Source of the DNA: Deltaproteobacteria bacterium | Lineage (GTDB): Bacteria > Desulfobacterota > BSN033 > UBA1163 | Length of the DNA stretch: 51,117 nucleotides | NCBI GenBank assembly: GCA_016874935.1 | Contig: VGSS01000005.1 | Coordinates: 1 to 51,117 of the forward strand | Reading direction: 5' to 3' | Shown here: positions 18,110-26,034 of the stretch, piece after piece | How the letters are laid out: every line of letters begins with the position of its first letter | How positions within the stretch are numbered: position 1 is the first letter of the stretch | Translations under genes and position numbers: made by a program | Notes under the pieces: generated by a model | Database searches by the model: none | The model's input: only the letters and a program-made list of their open reading frames with translations | Told to the model about the DNA's origin: nothing

Positions 18110-18366
18110 ATGCCAAACTTCAAACCGATAAAGCAATCCGGAGCCTAAAAAGATGTATGTGACCAGATCAGGCAATCTATCCTGGTAGGTCATTTCCGAC
18201 CGGGAGACAAACTGTTCTCAGAGCAGGAATAAGTTAAGGGGTTTCAAGTCAAACGCGCGGCAATCCGAGAAGCACTTAGGATTCTGGAGAGGTCAGGCTT
18301 TATTAAACCATAAAAGGGCGTAAACGACGGCATCTATGTGACGGAGCTCCCTTTTGGGCATAAATG
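18110..18366 (+). pseudogene. Decayed GntR/FadR-type regulator
   Basis: Read in one frame from the ATG at 18110, the DNA gives MPNFKPIKQ..., DVCDQIRQSILVGHFRPGDK, then KRAAIREALRILERSGFIKP and GIYVTE. This is the GntR winged-helix domain almost end to end. The frame is broken by TAA codons at 18146, 18230 and 18311, and the FCD ligand domain that should follow is missing. The order and spacing of the motifs leave little doubt about ancestry. It probably once regulated one of the flanking clusters. It lies in the divergent region between the sigma-54 activator and the PAP2 gene. Confidence 0.75.
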
Positions 18367-18472
18367 TAGGGCGCCCCAGCAAAACGCTACCGGAAGATTT
18401 GAGATGAAAATAGCGGTTCGTCAATTCGGCGATACTCTAATCAAAATGGAAAAGGTCTACCGAGAAAAAAAT

Positions 18473-18997
18473 TCACTTCTTCTCCCTTAAACCACGATAA
18501 AGAAGAAAGAGCCTGGTAATTCCATATCCCAATAAGGCTCCTGCAAAAACATCTGTCGGATAATGCAGCCCCAGATAAATTCGAGTCCATGCGGTGAATG
18601 AAGCGATCACATAAAAAATAATCCAATACCGAGGAAACCAATAAGCCAAGAGAGTTGCCATCATAAAAGAAAAGGCCGTATGAGCGCTGGGAAAACTAGG
18701 GTCAAGGATCTCCCCCGGCCCCTTGGAGAGCTTTGCAACCATTTCCTGCATAAAATGGAATGGTCTTTCCCGTTGAATGAGAAACTTAAGACCGTAAACG
18801 ATGGCAGATTGGATCCCATAGAGAAGGAGAAGGCGACGAAAAATTTTTCTTTGTCTGGTGATGATTAAAGCGAGAAGGATAAAGAGAATGACAGCAAAAT
18901 GACTCCCAAGATAAGTTATCCAAGGAATGGTATGATCAAGAACTGATGTGCTCCACCACCCATTGGCCCATCTCATAAATCTTAATTCCCAGTCCAT
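18473..18997 (-). CDS. PAP2-family membrane phosphatase
   Basis: A 174-residue membrane protein with all three phosphatase motifs of the PAP2 superfamily: KFLIQRERP (KX6RP, residues 71-79), PSAH at 103-106, and R139 X5 H145 X3 D149 in TRIYLGLHYPTD. Five or six hydrophobic segments are present. It likely removes phosphate from an isoprenoid or lipid phosphate, such as undecaprenyl or phosphatidylglycerol phosphate, at the outer face of the inner membrane. It is a housekeeping-type gene with no evident link to the neighbouring pathways. Confidence 0.9.
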   Translation of the reverse strand: MDWELRFMRWANGWWSTSVLDHTIPWITYLGSHFAVILFILLALIITRQRKIFRRLLLLYGIQSAIVYGLKFLIQRERPFHFMQEMVAKLSKGPGEILDPSFPSAHTAFSFMMATLLAYWFPRYWIIFYVIASFTAWTRIYLGLHYPTDVFAGALLGYGITRLFLLYRGLREKK

Positions 18998-19328
18998 TGA
19001 TCCCCCATTTGCGCATTTTTACTCACCGGGAAAATTTGATTCCATTTTCCCTAAATACTGATAAAATCAGCCATTTTTGTCAAGATTTTTTGTAAACCCT
19101 ATCTTACGGTTGCTATGGGGTTCAACCATTAAAGAGAACTCTGAGAGCTGCTTTTTGCTCCCTGATTAGAGATATCTTTTTTTTCAGAAATCTCATTTAA
19201 AAAAGACTTGACAAAGTTTCCTATTGGGTGTAGGAAGTGGTCTATTATGGAAACAAATTTACATTTTTAATAAATATGTTTACCAATAAGAAACTTTCAC
19301 ATTCGTTTGAAGTTAAGTGGAGGTAGAA
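18998..19328. promoter_or_regulatory. Divergent intergenic region with control elements
   Basis: These 331 bases separate the PAP2 gene from the second AOR operon. They are AT-rich. On the plus side they hold a TTGACA box (19208-19213), a TTCCTA/TAGGAA palindrome and the pair of inverted 15-base motifs described separately. No small gene or RNA was recognised in the left half. Confidence 0.55.
19213..19297. repeat. Inverted repeat pair, probable operator of the AOR 2 operon
   Basis: AAAGTTTCCTATTGG at 19213-19227 recurs in inverted form at 19283-19297 (14 of 15 bases), with a 55-base gap. The first copy overlaps a TTGACA box and a small palindrome TTCCTA-N7-TAGGAA (19218-19236). The second copy ends about 30 bases before the ATG of AOR 2. 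Two inverted sites flanking the presumed promoter suit a repressor that loops DNA. A long mRNA stem is the alternative. Confidence 0.5.
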
Positions 19329-21203
19329 ATGTATCAGGGCGGATACACAGGGAAAATTCTTCGAATTAACCTTACCGATAAAACGATTAAAGAAGAAAAA
19401 TTGCCCCTGGAAGTGGCAAAAGATTTTATTGGAGGAGCAGGCTTTGGCATTAAGTATCTTTTTGATGAGGTGAAGCCTGGGACAGATCCCTTAGGTCCGG
19501 GGAATAAACTCATTTTTGCTCCTGGGCCTTTTACTGGAACAACTATCCCTTGTGCAAGTCGTATCTCGGTTACAGGCAAATCTCCTTTGACCCATACTGT
19601 GGGAATGTGTTTGTCAGGCGGACATTTTCCAGCAGAAATGAAACATGCAGGGTATGATGTCCTCATCATTGAAGGAAAATCTGAAAAACCCACCTATATC
19701 TGGATAAAGGATGGAGAGGTCCAATTGCGGGATGGGAGTAAAGTCTGGGGAACCCGGACCTTCGATTGTCAACAGATTATCAAGGATGATCTGAATGACC
19801 AGAATGTGAGAGTGGCTTGTATCGGCCCCGCTGGTGAAAACCTTAGCAAGCTCGCTTGTATCATTAATGAAAGAAGGGCTGCAGGCCGTAAGGGACTTGG
19901 GGCTGTGATGGGTTCTAAGAATCTTAAGGCCATAGCCATTCGTGGAAATGGCACCTTAGAGATCGCTTCTAAAGAGAGATTTAAGATCGCCAGAGGTGAG
20001 ATGCTCAAGGCAATGAAGGAGAGCCCCGTTCTTTATCCACAATTTGCTCTAACGGGCACTCCCTCAAATGTTGACAACACCTGTGCATTGGGTATCTTCC
20101 CAGCCAAGAACTGGTCAGCCACAGGGAAGTTTACACCTGTTGAGAAAATTGGGGTAGAGGCTCTCGAAAGTCGAAACGTTGGCAAGGAACATTGTTATAT
20201 TTGTCCGGTTGGGTGCAGCTTGCTACGTTTGGCTCGGACAGGGCCTTATGCTGGGATTCTTTCAGAAGGCCCGGAATTTGAGACCCTTTACTCCTTTGGT
20301 GGCCAGACCGGCGTGGATAACATTGATAGCATTATTGCTGCTGACCGACTGTGTGACGAGTTAGGGCTGGATACCATATCAACCGGAGTAACGATCGGTT
20401 TTGCTATGGAGCTGTTTGAAAATGGAATCCTGACCATAACTGACACCGAGGGATTAGAACTTCATTTTGGGAACCATCAGGCCATGAACAGGCTCATCTA
20501 TCTAATGGCATTCCGTGATGGGCTTGGGGAACTCCTCGCTGATGGAGTGAAGATTGCCGCAGGGAAAATAGGCAGGGGGGCGGATCGGTATGCCATGCAT
20601 ATCAAAGGCCTTGAACTTCCCGGTTATGATGTGCGGGGAGCCAAGGCACATGGCCTGAGTTATGCGACCGCTTATACAGGAGGGGATCATAATCGGGGAT
20701 ACGCCTTCCAGGAAATATTCGGACTTCCTATTCCCTACGCCGTGGACAGATTGAGCATTGAAGGCAAAGGAAAGCTCACCAAATGGAATCAGGATGTGAG
20801 GACGGCCACGAGTGACTGCCCGACAATGTGTGTCTTCCTCCTGGATACAGCCATGGCCCCAATGGCTACAGAGAATACAGCCTCATTGATGGAGGCGGTC
20901 ACTGGCCTAACCTATAAACCGCAAGATATCGAAAAGGTGGGGGAGCGGATAAACAATCTTGCAAGAGCATTTAATGTTCAAGAAGGCTTTACAAGGGCAG
21001 AGGATACATTCCCCGAAAGACTGATGACAGAGCCCTTAGAAAGCGGGGCGTCCAAGGGACACTTCATCAGCAAAGAAGATCTTAAAGTGATGCTGGATGA
21101 ATATTATGCGGCAAGAGGTTGGGCCCTGGATACGGGCATCCCAACGAGAGAGAAACTCGTTGAACTTGGCCTTGGTTCTGTGGCGGACCAGTTAGGGGTT
21201 TAA
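19329..21203 (+). CDS. Aldehyde:ferredoxin oxidoreductase (AOR 2)
   Basis: A 624-residue AOR-family protein. The ATG at 19329 is chosen because GGAGG lies at the right distance; an in-frame GTG four codons earlier overlaps that site. The pterin-binding N-terminal domain is typical (YTGKILRINLTDKTI, GGAGFGIKYLFDE, GRKGLGAVMGSKNLKA). Fe-S ligands are Cys289, 292 and 296 plus Cys497 or 501, nearly the positions known for the Pyrococcus enzyme (288, 291, 295, 494). It is expected to carry a tungsten or molybdenum bis-pterin and to convert aldehydes to acids, or a less usual substrate. A MoaD-like gene follows in the same frame. Confidence 0.93.
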   Translation: MYQGGYTGKILRINLTDKTIKEEKLPLEVAKDFIGGAGFGIKYLFDEVKPGTDPLGPGNKLIFAPGPFTGTTIPCASRISVTGKSPLTHTVGMCLSGGHFPAEMKHAGYDVLIIEGKSEKPTYIWIKDGEVQLRDGSKVWGTRTFDCQQIIKDDLNDQNVRVACIGPAGENLSKLACIINERRAAGRKGLGAVMGSKNLKAIAIRGNGTLEIASKERFKIARGEMLKAMKESPVLYPQFALTGTPSNVDNTCALGIFPAKNWSATGKFTPVEKIGVEALESRNVGKEHCYICPVGCSLLRLARTGPYAGILSEGPEFETLYSFGGQTGVDNIDSIIAADRLCDELGLDTISTGVTIGFAMELFENGILTITDTEGLELHFGNHQAMNRLIYLMAFRDGLGELLADGVKIAAGKIGRGADRYAMHIKGLELPGYDVRGAKAHGLSYATAYTGGDHNRGYAFQEIFGLPIPYAVDRLSIEGKGKLTKWNQDVRTATSDCPTMCVFLLDTAMAPMATENTASLMEAVTGLTYKPQDIEKVGERINNLARAFNVQEGFTRAEDTFPERLMTEPLESGASKGHFISKEDLKVMLDEYYAARGWALDTGIPTREKLVELGLGSVADQLGV

Positions 21204-21251
21204 AAAATCAAGCCCGAAAGTGATTTAATTAAAGTAAAGATACACACCATT

Positions 21252-21515
21252 TTGGCTCTGAAAAAAATTATCGGTCAGAGAGAATTGGATGTCTCCATTC
21301 CTCAAGGGAGCACCGTCATGGACCTTCTGGTTTGGATGAAAGAGAGATGGGGAGATAAATTATGGTCCCATCTGTTTGAGTCAGAGAGTGATCGCTTGTT
21401 GCCACATATTCGATTGATGATCAATGGAAGGTCTATCGAATTCTTAAAGGGTCTGGATACGCTCCTTCAGGAAGGAGACGAGTTCTTAATACTTCCAATC
21501 GTCGCAGGCGGATAA
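21252..21515 (+). CDS. MoaD/ThiS-like ubiquitin-fold protein
   Basis: A small beta-grasp protein ending in AGG, the di-glycine tail that becomes a thiocarboxylate in MoaD and ThiS. Such genes often follow AOR genes and are thought to serve tungsto/molybdopterin synthesis. The coordinates use the TTG at 21252 (87 residues), but this start is unsatisfying. The open frame continues upstream without a stop to the AOR stop codon, and the missing residues (IKVKIHTIL) form the expected first beta strand. An AUU start at 21228 (95 residues) or unusual initiation is possible. No ATG or GTG exists in that stretch in frame. Confidence 0.7.
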   Translation: MALKKIIGQRELDVSIPQGSTVMDLLVWMKERWGDKLWSHLFESESDRLLPHIRLMINGRSIEFLKGLDTLLQEGDEFLILPIVAGG

Positions 21516-21549
21516 TATTTTGGATGATTCCGCTGAGACGAAAAAGGTA

Positions 21550-21572
21550 GCAATTTTTTAAGGAAAAATTGC
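21550..21572 (+). promoter_or_regulatory. AT-rich hairpin before the PhlG-like gene
   Basis: GCAATTTTT (21550-21558) pairs perfectly with AAAAATTGC (21564-21572) over a TAAGG loop. It stands a few bases upstream of the GGAGG ribosome site for the gene at 21592. With no U tract it is more likely an mRNA-stability or processing element than a terminator. Confidence 0.35.
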
Positions 21573-21591
21573 CCAGGAGAGGAGGGTCGTT

Positions 21592-22179
21592 ATGTTCATC
21601 GAAGAGGTCAACCAACTTTTGGAGCCAGGGTACCTACCCTTTGAGACAGGAAACCAGCGTTTGGCAAACGGCCATATCTACATCGCTGTTTTAACCAGGA
21701 TGCCTCAATGTAAAGGGAAGATGGTCAACTGGTGGTTTGGGTATGCGGGAGACACGGAGAAGTATCGGATGTGGCACCCCAAGGACCATATCATTGGAGA
21801 CTGGGATGACAAATGGAGGCCTGGTCACTACATCGGGGCAAGTCATCTCGTTCACGAATATATTGGCGGTGAATTGGTCAAATTGAAAATCACTTTCCGC
21901 GAGCCCTCTGAATTCTTTGATCCTTCGAAGTTTAAAGAGGCAAAGGTGGGGGCGGCCATCTGTGGTGATGTTGGGCTACTTGAGGAGGGTATAAAGATTG
22001 GTAACCTCATTCATTTCGTCAGAGATACGGACTTTGGCTGTGAAATGCGCAGCCGGTTCTGGCTATTCGGGGCCGATGAAAAAATTGGCCGGACGCTGAT
22101 GCAGCATTGTATTGAAGAGATGGGAAACCTGGCTGATCTTCTCCCCGGGCTTTACGCCAGGGAGACGGGAAACCAGTGA
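21592..22179 (+). CDS. PhlG-like (DAPG hydrolase family) protein
   Basis: A 195-residue protein resembling the metal-binding core of 2,4-diacetylphloroglucinol hydrolase. The family block KMVNWWFGY, then YRMWHPKDH (His62, His66), is followed by HLVHEYIGGE (His85, His88, Glu89) and MQHCIEEMGNL (His172, Glu176). The last matches the HX3E zinc pair of PhlG. PhlG cleaves a C-C bond of an acylated phloroglucinol in a zinc-dependent way. This protein is about 100 residues shorter, lacking much of the N-terminal region, so the substrate may be smaller or the reaction different. It is third in the AOR 2 operon, and a strong GGAGG precedes it. Confidence 0.72.
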   Translation: MFIEEVNQLLEPGYLPFETGNQRLANGHIYIAVLTRMPQCKGKMVNWWFGYAGDTEKYRMWHPKDHIIGDWDDKWRPGHYIGASHLVHEYIGGELVKLKITFREPSEFFDPSKFKEAKVGAAICGDVGLLEEGIKIGNLIHFVRDTDFGCEMRSRFWLFGADEKIGRTLMQHCIEEMGNLADLLPGLYARETGNQ

Positions 22180-22314
22180 GCCCCGATCAAATGCCCTGAG
22201 ACCCAGGGATAAAAAAATACCATTTTGTTTTTCACAGAAATTAGGGGATGTGTTTGTAGATTGGGAACGATTTTAAACCTACCTATTTAAAAAGAAAGAG
22301 AAAGGAGGAGGCAG

Positions 22315-23325
22315 ATGAGAAAACAAATATTTACCAAAATTTCAATTCTTTTAATGGTCAGCTTAATCATGGGTTATGCGACTTTTGCCCAAGCCCAGAC
22401 AACAAAACCTTCACCCATAAAGCTCTCTTTAGTCACTTATACCGTTGTGACGGATGCCCACTTTCAGCACTGGAAGCCACTTTTTATTGATGCGGTGAAT
22501 GCACAATCAAAAGGTGAACTGGTTATCGAAGTAAGAGGCGGACCCGAGGTGATGAGCATCGCGGATATGGCAAAGGCAACTGCATCTGGCGTAACGGATA
22601 TGGCTGTGGCATCAACAGCAAACTTTGCTGACTTTGTGCCCGGATGCGATTTAATAAAACTCTCAGAAATAGCCTGGCAGGATGAGATCACCCGGGGAGT
22701 TCCTGCGTATATGGAAGAGCTCTACGCTAAGGTTGGGCTCAAATTCATAAGCAGGAAAATGCCCATCAATACCAACTACTTTCGAATTTGCCTTAAGAAA
22801 AAGATAACGACCATAGAGGGGTTTAAAGGAATAAAATTAGGGGGACCACCTCCTATTCATGGCGCCTTTGCGGCCCTTGGTGCAGCGCCGGTTAGAGCTG
22901 TGATACCAGAATACTATACGGCCCTTGAAAGAGGTGTGGTTGATGGAACCATCTTTGGGGGCGGTGTCTATGATGAGAATGCCTTATTTGAGGTGGCCCC
23001 ATTTGTCGTCAATCACCCGTTCTTTAGACCCACGGCAATGCTCATGATGAATCTAAAGAGGTGGGAGGCCTTGCCCAAACATCTACAGGACTTAATCTTG
23101 CGGGTCCGTGACGATATGCAGAAGAAGTATGAGCCCGTATATCTCGATTGGGAAAGAGCCGTGATAGCGAAGGTTACAGCTAAGGGTTCCCAATACTACA
23201 CATTGCCGCCGGATGTGGCCAGCTGGTATTCGAGAACAATTTATGACGGGGCGTGGACAGCGGATGCGCCTAAAAACCCGCCGGACGTTGTGGCAAAAAT
23301 AAAGTCACTGGTAACAAAGAGGTGA
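22315..23325 (+). CDS. dctP: TRAP transporter solute-binding protein (system 1)
   Basis: A 336-residue DctP-type protein. A signal peptide ends near AQAQ (residues 25-30). The mature part has family blocks such as IEVRGGPEVMSIADMAKATA and IKLGGPPPIHGAFAALGAAPV, plus GVVDGTIFGG, the usual last part of the ligand-binding hinge. It binds a carboxylate in the periplasm and passes it to DctQM just downstream. AAGGAGGAGG precedes the ATG. The gap of 135 bases upstream could hold a promoter, but no clear box was found. Confidence 0.92.
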   Translation: MRKQIFTKISILLMVSLIMGYATFAQAQTTKPSPIKLSLVTYTVVTDAHFQHWKPLFIDAVNAQSKGELVIEVRGGPEVMSIADMAKATASGVTDMAVASTANFADFVPGCDLIKLSEIAWQDEITRGVPAYMEELYAKVGLKFISRKMPINTNYFRICLKKKITTIEGFKGIKLGGPPPIHGAFAALGAAPVRAVIPEYYTALERGVVDGTIFGGGVYDENALFEVAPFVVNHPFFRPTAMLMMNLKRWEALPKHLQDLILRVRDDMQKKYEPVYLDWERAVIAKVTAKGSQYYTLPPDVASWYSRTIYDGAWTADAPKNPPDVVAKIKSLVTKR

Positions 23326-23344
23326 TGCCTTCCATGATATGAAC

Positions 23345-23369
23345 AAGGGAGGGTTTAGATCCCTCCCTT
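23345..23369 (+). terminator. Perfect intercistronic hairpin between dctP and dctQ
   Basis: AAGGGAGGG (23345-23353) and CCCTCCCTT (23361-23369) form a nine-pair stem with a seven-base loop. It lies directly after the binding-protein gene. There is no U run, so it may protect the 3' end of a dctP mRNA or partly terminate. It also shows that the frame starting at ATG 23339 is unlikely to begin there. Confidence 0.55.
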
Positions 23370-23401
23370 CAAGGATAAAAAGAGGTGGGTTGTTTACGCC
23401 T

Positions 23402-23947
23402 ATGAATGAATCACCCCGAAGGCCAAGCCTTTTCGACCGCATCATTGATATCGCTGCAGTGATCGTAGGGATTCTTTTTGTCTATTCAACGGTGGGCACG
23501 TGCGTTGAAGTCGTCATGAGATATTTTTTCAACAAGCCAACCAATTGGATCTTAGAATCAAATGAGTACGTCCTGTATATTGCCCCTTTCTTAGCCGCTG
23601 CCTGGATATTGAAACACGATGGACATATCAAAATGGATCTCATCGTTAATGCTTTGAGCCCAAGGAATCAAGCCCTATTAAACGCAGCGACTTCTCTTGT
23701 GGGTCTTTTGGTCAGCCTCACGATAGCCTGGTTTGGCGTTATGGTCACCCTGGATTCATTTCGAACCGGCTATATCACTTCCAGCGGGCATATCAGGATT
23801 AACCGTGGCTATTTCATGGTCGTGGGGGCCCTCGGCTGTCTCTTGCTCTCCATTGAATTCTCCAGAAGGGCGATATCTTACTTCCGTCAGATGGGAACGG
23901 TTAAAAATCTGATTCCAGATCAAAACAAAACTCCGGACGGGGTATAG
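23402..23947 (+). CDS. dctQ: TRAP transporter small permease (system 1)
   Basis: A 181-residue protein with four hydrophobic segments and the DctQ pattern VEVVMRYFFNKPTNWILESN followed by FLAAAWILKHDGHIKMDL. The start is set at ATG 23402, because GAGGTGGG lies before it and the earlier ATG at 23339 is inside a hairpin. It anchors the membrane subunit DctM and links it to the binding protein. It ends 6 bases before dctM. Confidence 0.9.
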   Translation: MNESPRRPSLFDRIIDIAAVIVGILFVYSTVGTCVEVVMRYFFNKPTNWILESNEYVLYIAPFLAAAWILKHDGHIKMDLIVNALSPRNQALLNAATSLVGLLVSLTIAWFGVMVTLDSFRTGYITSSGHIRINRGYFMVVGALGCLLLSIEFSRRAISYFRQMGTVKNLIPDQNKTPDGV

Positions 23948-23953
23948 CAGGCC

Positions 23954-25276
23954 ATGGAATGGCAATACGTTATTCTCTTTATGTTTGTAAGCCTCATCGT
24001 ATTAATGCTAACCGGCTTACCGATCGCTTTCTGTTTTTTTGCTGTCAATATTTTTGCCGGGTATATCTTTTTTGGTGGCATGATTGGCTTAGAGCGATTC
24101 TACGGGAGTATGTACTCAACGTTGATCAGCTTTATCTTTCTTCCCATTCCTCTCTTTATCTTAATGGGCGAAGTCTTATTTTACTCTGGGTTAGCTCCCA
24201 TCTTAATAAAAACATTAGATAAATGGATGGGGCGTATGCCCGGAAGGTTAAGCTTATTAGCCGTTGGCGCCGGCACCCTATTTTCAACCTTGACAGGCAC
24301 CAGTATTGCCAGTGTGGCCATGTTGGGATCAGCCCTGGTTCCCGAGATGGAACAAAGAGGTTATAAAAAACCGATGACCATGGGCCCCATTATGGGAAGC
24401 GGGAATTTAGCCATGTTTATCCCTCCCAGCGGGCTCGCTGTTCTTTGCGGCGCATTGGCCCATGCCTCCATAGGACGACTTTTGATTGCCATCATCCTTC
24501 CCGGGCTTCTGCTCGCCGCTCTCATGGCAGCCTACATTATTATACGATGTTTGATTCAACCTGATCTGGCACCCTCATATGAAGTCTCCCGTACCTCTTT
24601 CTCCGTGAAGGTCAGGGAGTTTATTAAATACATATTGCCCCAGAGCATCGTCATCTTCCTTGTCATCGGCGTCATTTTTTTGGGCATTGCAGGCCCAGGA
24701 GAAGCGGCCGCTACCGGCGCAATGGGGGTGATTGTCTTGGCGCTCTGCTACAAAAAACTTAGCTGGCAAGCCTTTATGAATGCAGTCATGGGCACGGTGA
24801 AAGTGACAGGGATGCTTTTTCTGGTTATAGCGTCGGCAAGGTTTTTCAGCGAAGTCATGGCATTCAGCGGCGCCACTGCTGGCATGGCTGCAATTGTCAA
24901 AGATATTCAACTCTCCCCAATGATGATTATCATCATCATGCAACTCATCGTCCTCTTTCTGGGATGCTTTATGGATCCTCCCTCCATCATGATGATCACG
25001 ATCCCCATTTTTATCCCCATCGTAAAATTTTTAGGCTTTGATCTGATATGGTTCTGTGTGCTTCTGCTCATTAATATCGAGATAGCCATGATCACGCCCC
25101 CCTTTGGAGTAAGTCTATTTGTGATGAAAGGGGTTGCAACCAAGGATACCACCATGGTGGATGTGTATAAAGCAGGCTTTCCATTCGTACTGCTAAGCTT
25201 ACTCGCGATGGCTCTTATCATGATTTTCCCTAAGCTGGTCATGTGGCTTCCTGGCATCATGATGAGGTTTCGATAG
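23954..25276 (+). CDS. dctM: TRAP transporter large permease (system 1)
   Basis: A 440-residue polytopic protein with about twelve hydrophobic segments. Family marks are GLPIAFCFFAVN, PLFILMGE, MGSGNLAMFIPPSG and the later LGCFMDPPSIMMIT. It is the secondary-active, sodium-coupled channel of the TRAP system and works with DctQ and DctP. Confidence 0.93.
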   Translation: MEWQYVILFMFVSLIVLMLTGLPIAFCFFAVNIFAGYIFFGGMIGLERFYGSMYSTLISFIFLPIPLFILMGEVLFYSGLAPILIKTLDKWMGRMPGRLSLLAVGAGTLFSTLTGTSIASVAMLGSALVPEMEQRGYKKPMTMGPIMGSGNLAMFIPPSGLAVLCGALAHASIGRLLIAIILPGLLLAALMAAYIIIRCLIQPDLAPSYEVSRTSFSVKVREFIKYILPQSIVIFLVIGVIFLGIAGPGEAAATGAMGVIVLALCYKKLSWQAFMNAVMGTVKVTGMLFLVIASARFFSEVMAFSGATAGMAAIVKDIQLSPMMIIIIMQLIVLFLGCFMDPPSIMMITIPIFIPIVKFLGFDLIWFCVLLLINIEIAMITPPFGVSLFVMKGVATKDTTMVDVYKAGFPFVLLSLLAMALIMIFPKLVMWLPGIMMRFR

Positions 25277-25380
25277 ATCTTGAGTGACCTTACCATAGAG
25301 CCTCTCGATGAGCCTTTGATACCATCCTGATTTTTTGAAACATTTCATCTTTTAAAGAAAGGAGGTTGGGAGTAAATCCT

Positions 25381-25941
25381 ATGGTTGAAGAGGCGGATCT
25401 GGGAAAAAGAATCCAACAATTCCGAATAAATAAGGGATTGACTCTCCAAGAGTTAGCGGAGAAAACAGGCTATACCAAGGGCTATCTATCTAAAATTGAG
25501 AATACAGAAAAAGCCCCTCCGGTTTCCACACTCATCAATATCGCCAAAGCATTGAATATCAGTATTTCAGAGATCTTCGGAGAAATAGAAGAAAATAGTC
25601 CCATTTGTCTGGTGAAGAAGTTTGAAAGACGTATTATTGCGCGAGATGGATCGGTCTTTGGATATGCTTATGAAACATTGGCCCACAAATTTCATAGCAA
25701 GAAGATGGAACCCTATTTTTTAACTATTCCCTTAGCCCCTAAAGAAAATGCCCTTTTTCAGCATAAAGGGGAAGAGATACTATTCGTGCTTGAAGGGAAA
25801 ATGAAATTTTATCATGGGGAAAAGGAGTTCATCGTTGAAGAAGGAGATTGCATCTACTTTGATGGTAGTGTTCCCCATTATGGGGTTTGCGAAGGGAACA
25901 GAGAAGTCAAATGTCTGATGGTTATTTATACTCCAGAATAG
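25381..25941 (+). CDS. XRE-cupin transcriptional regulator
   Basis: A 186-residue protein with an N-terminal XRE helix-turn-helix (residues about 8-62: LGKRIQQFRINKGLTLQELA, TKGYLSKIEN) and a C-terminal cupin (about 105-185: GEEILFVLEGKMKFYHGEKE, GDCIYFDGSVPHYG). Such regulators sense a small metabolite in the cupin and control neighbouring catabolic genes. The ATG at 25381 is preferred to the TTG at 25366, since the TTG abuts the AAGGAGG site. Its position between the two TRAP systems makes it a candidate controller of this arm. Confidence 0.9.
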   Translation: MVEEADLGKRIQQFRINKGLTLQELAEKTGYTKGYLSKIENTEKAPPVSTLINIAKALNISISEIFGEIEENSPICLVKKFERRIIARDGSVFGYAYETLAHKFHSKKMEPYFLTIPLAPKENALFQHKGEEILFVLEGKMKFYHGEKEFIVEEGDCIYFDGSVPHYGVCEGNREVKCLMVIYTPE

Positions 25942-26034
25942 AGCAGCGATTGTTGCCCTAAGCAGTTTGGGTTGGCTTTTGCCCATCCGATCTTTTGCAA
26001 GAAAAAGAGATAGATAAAAAAGGAGGTTTAAGCC

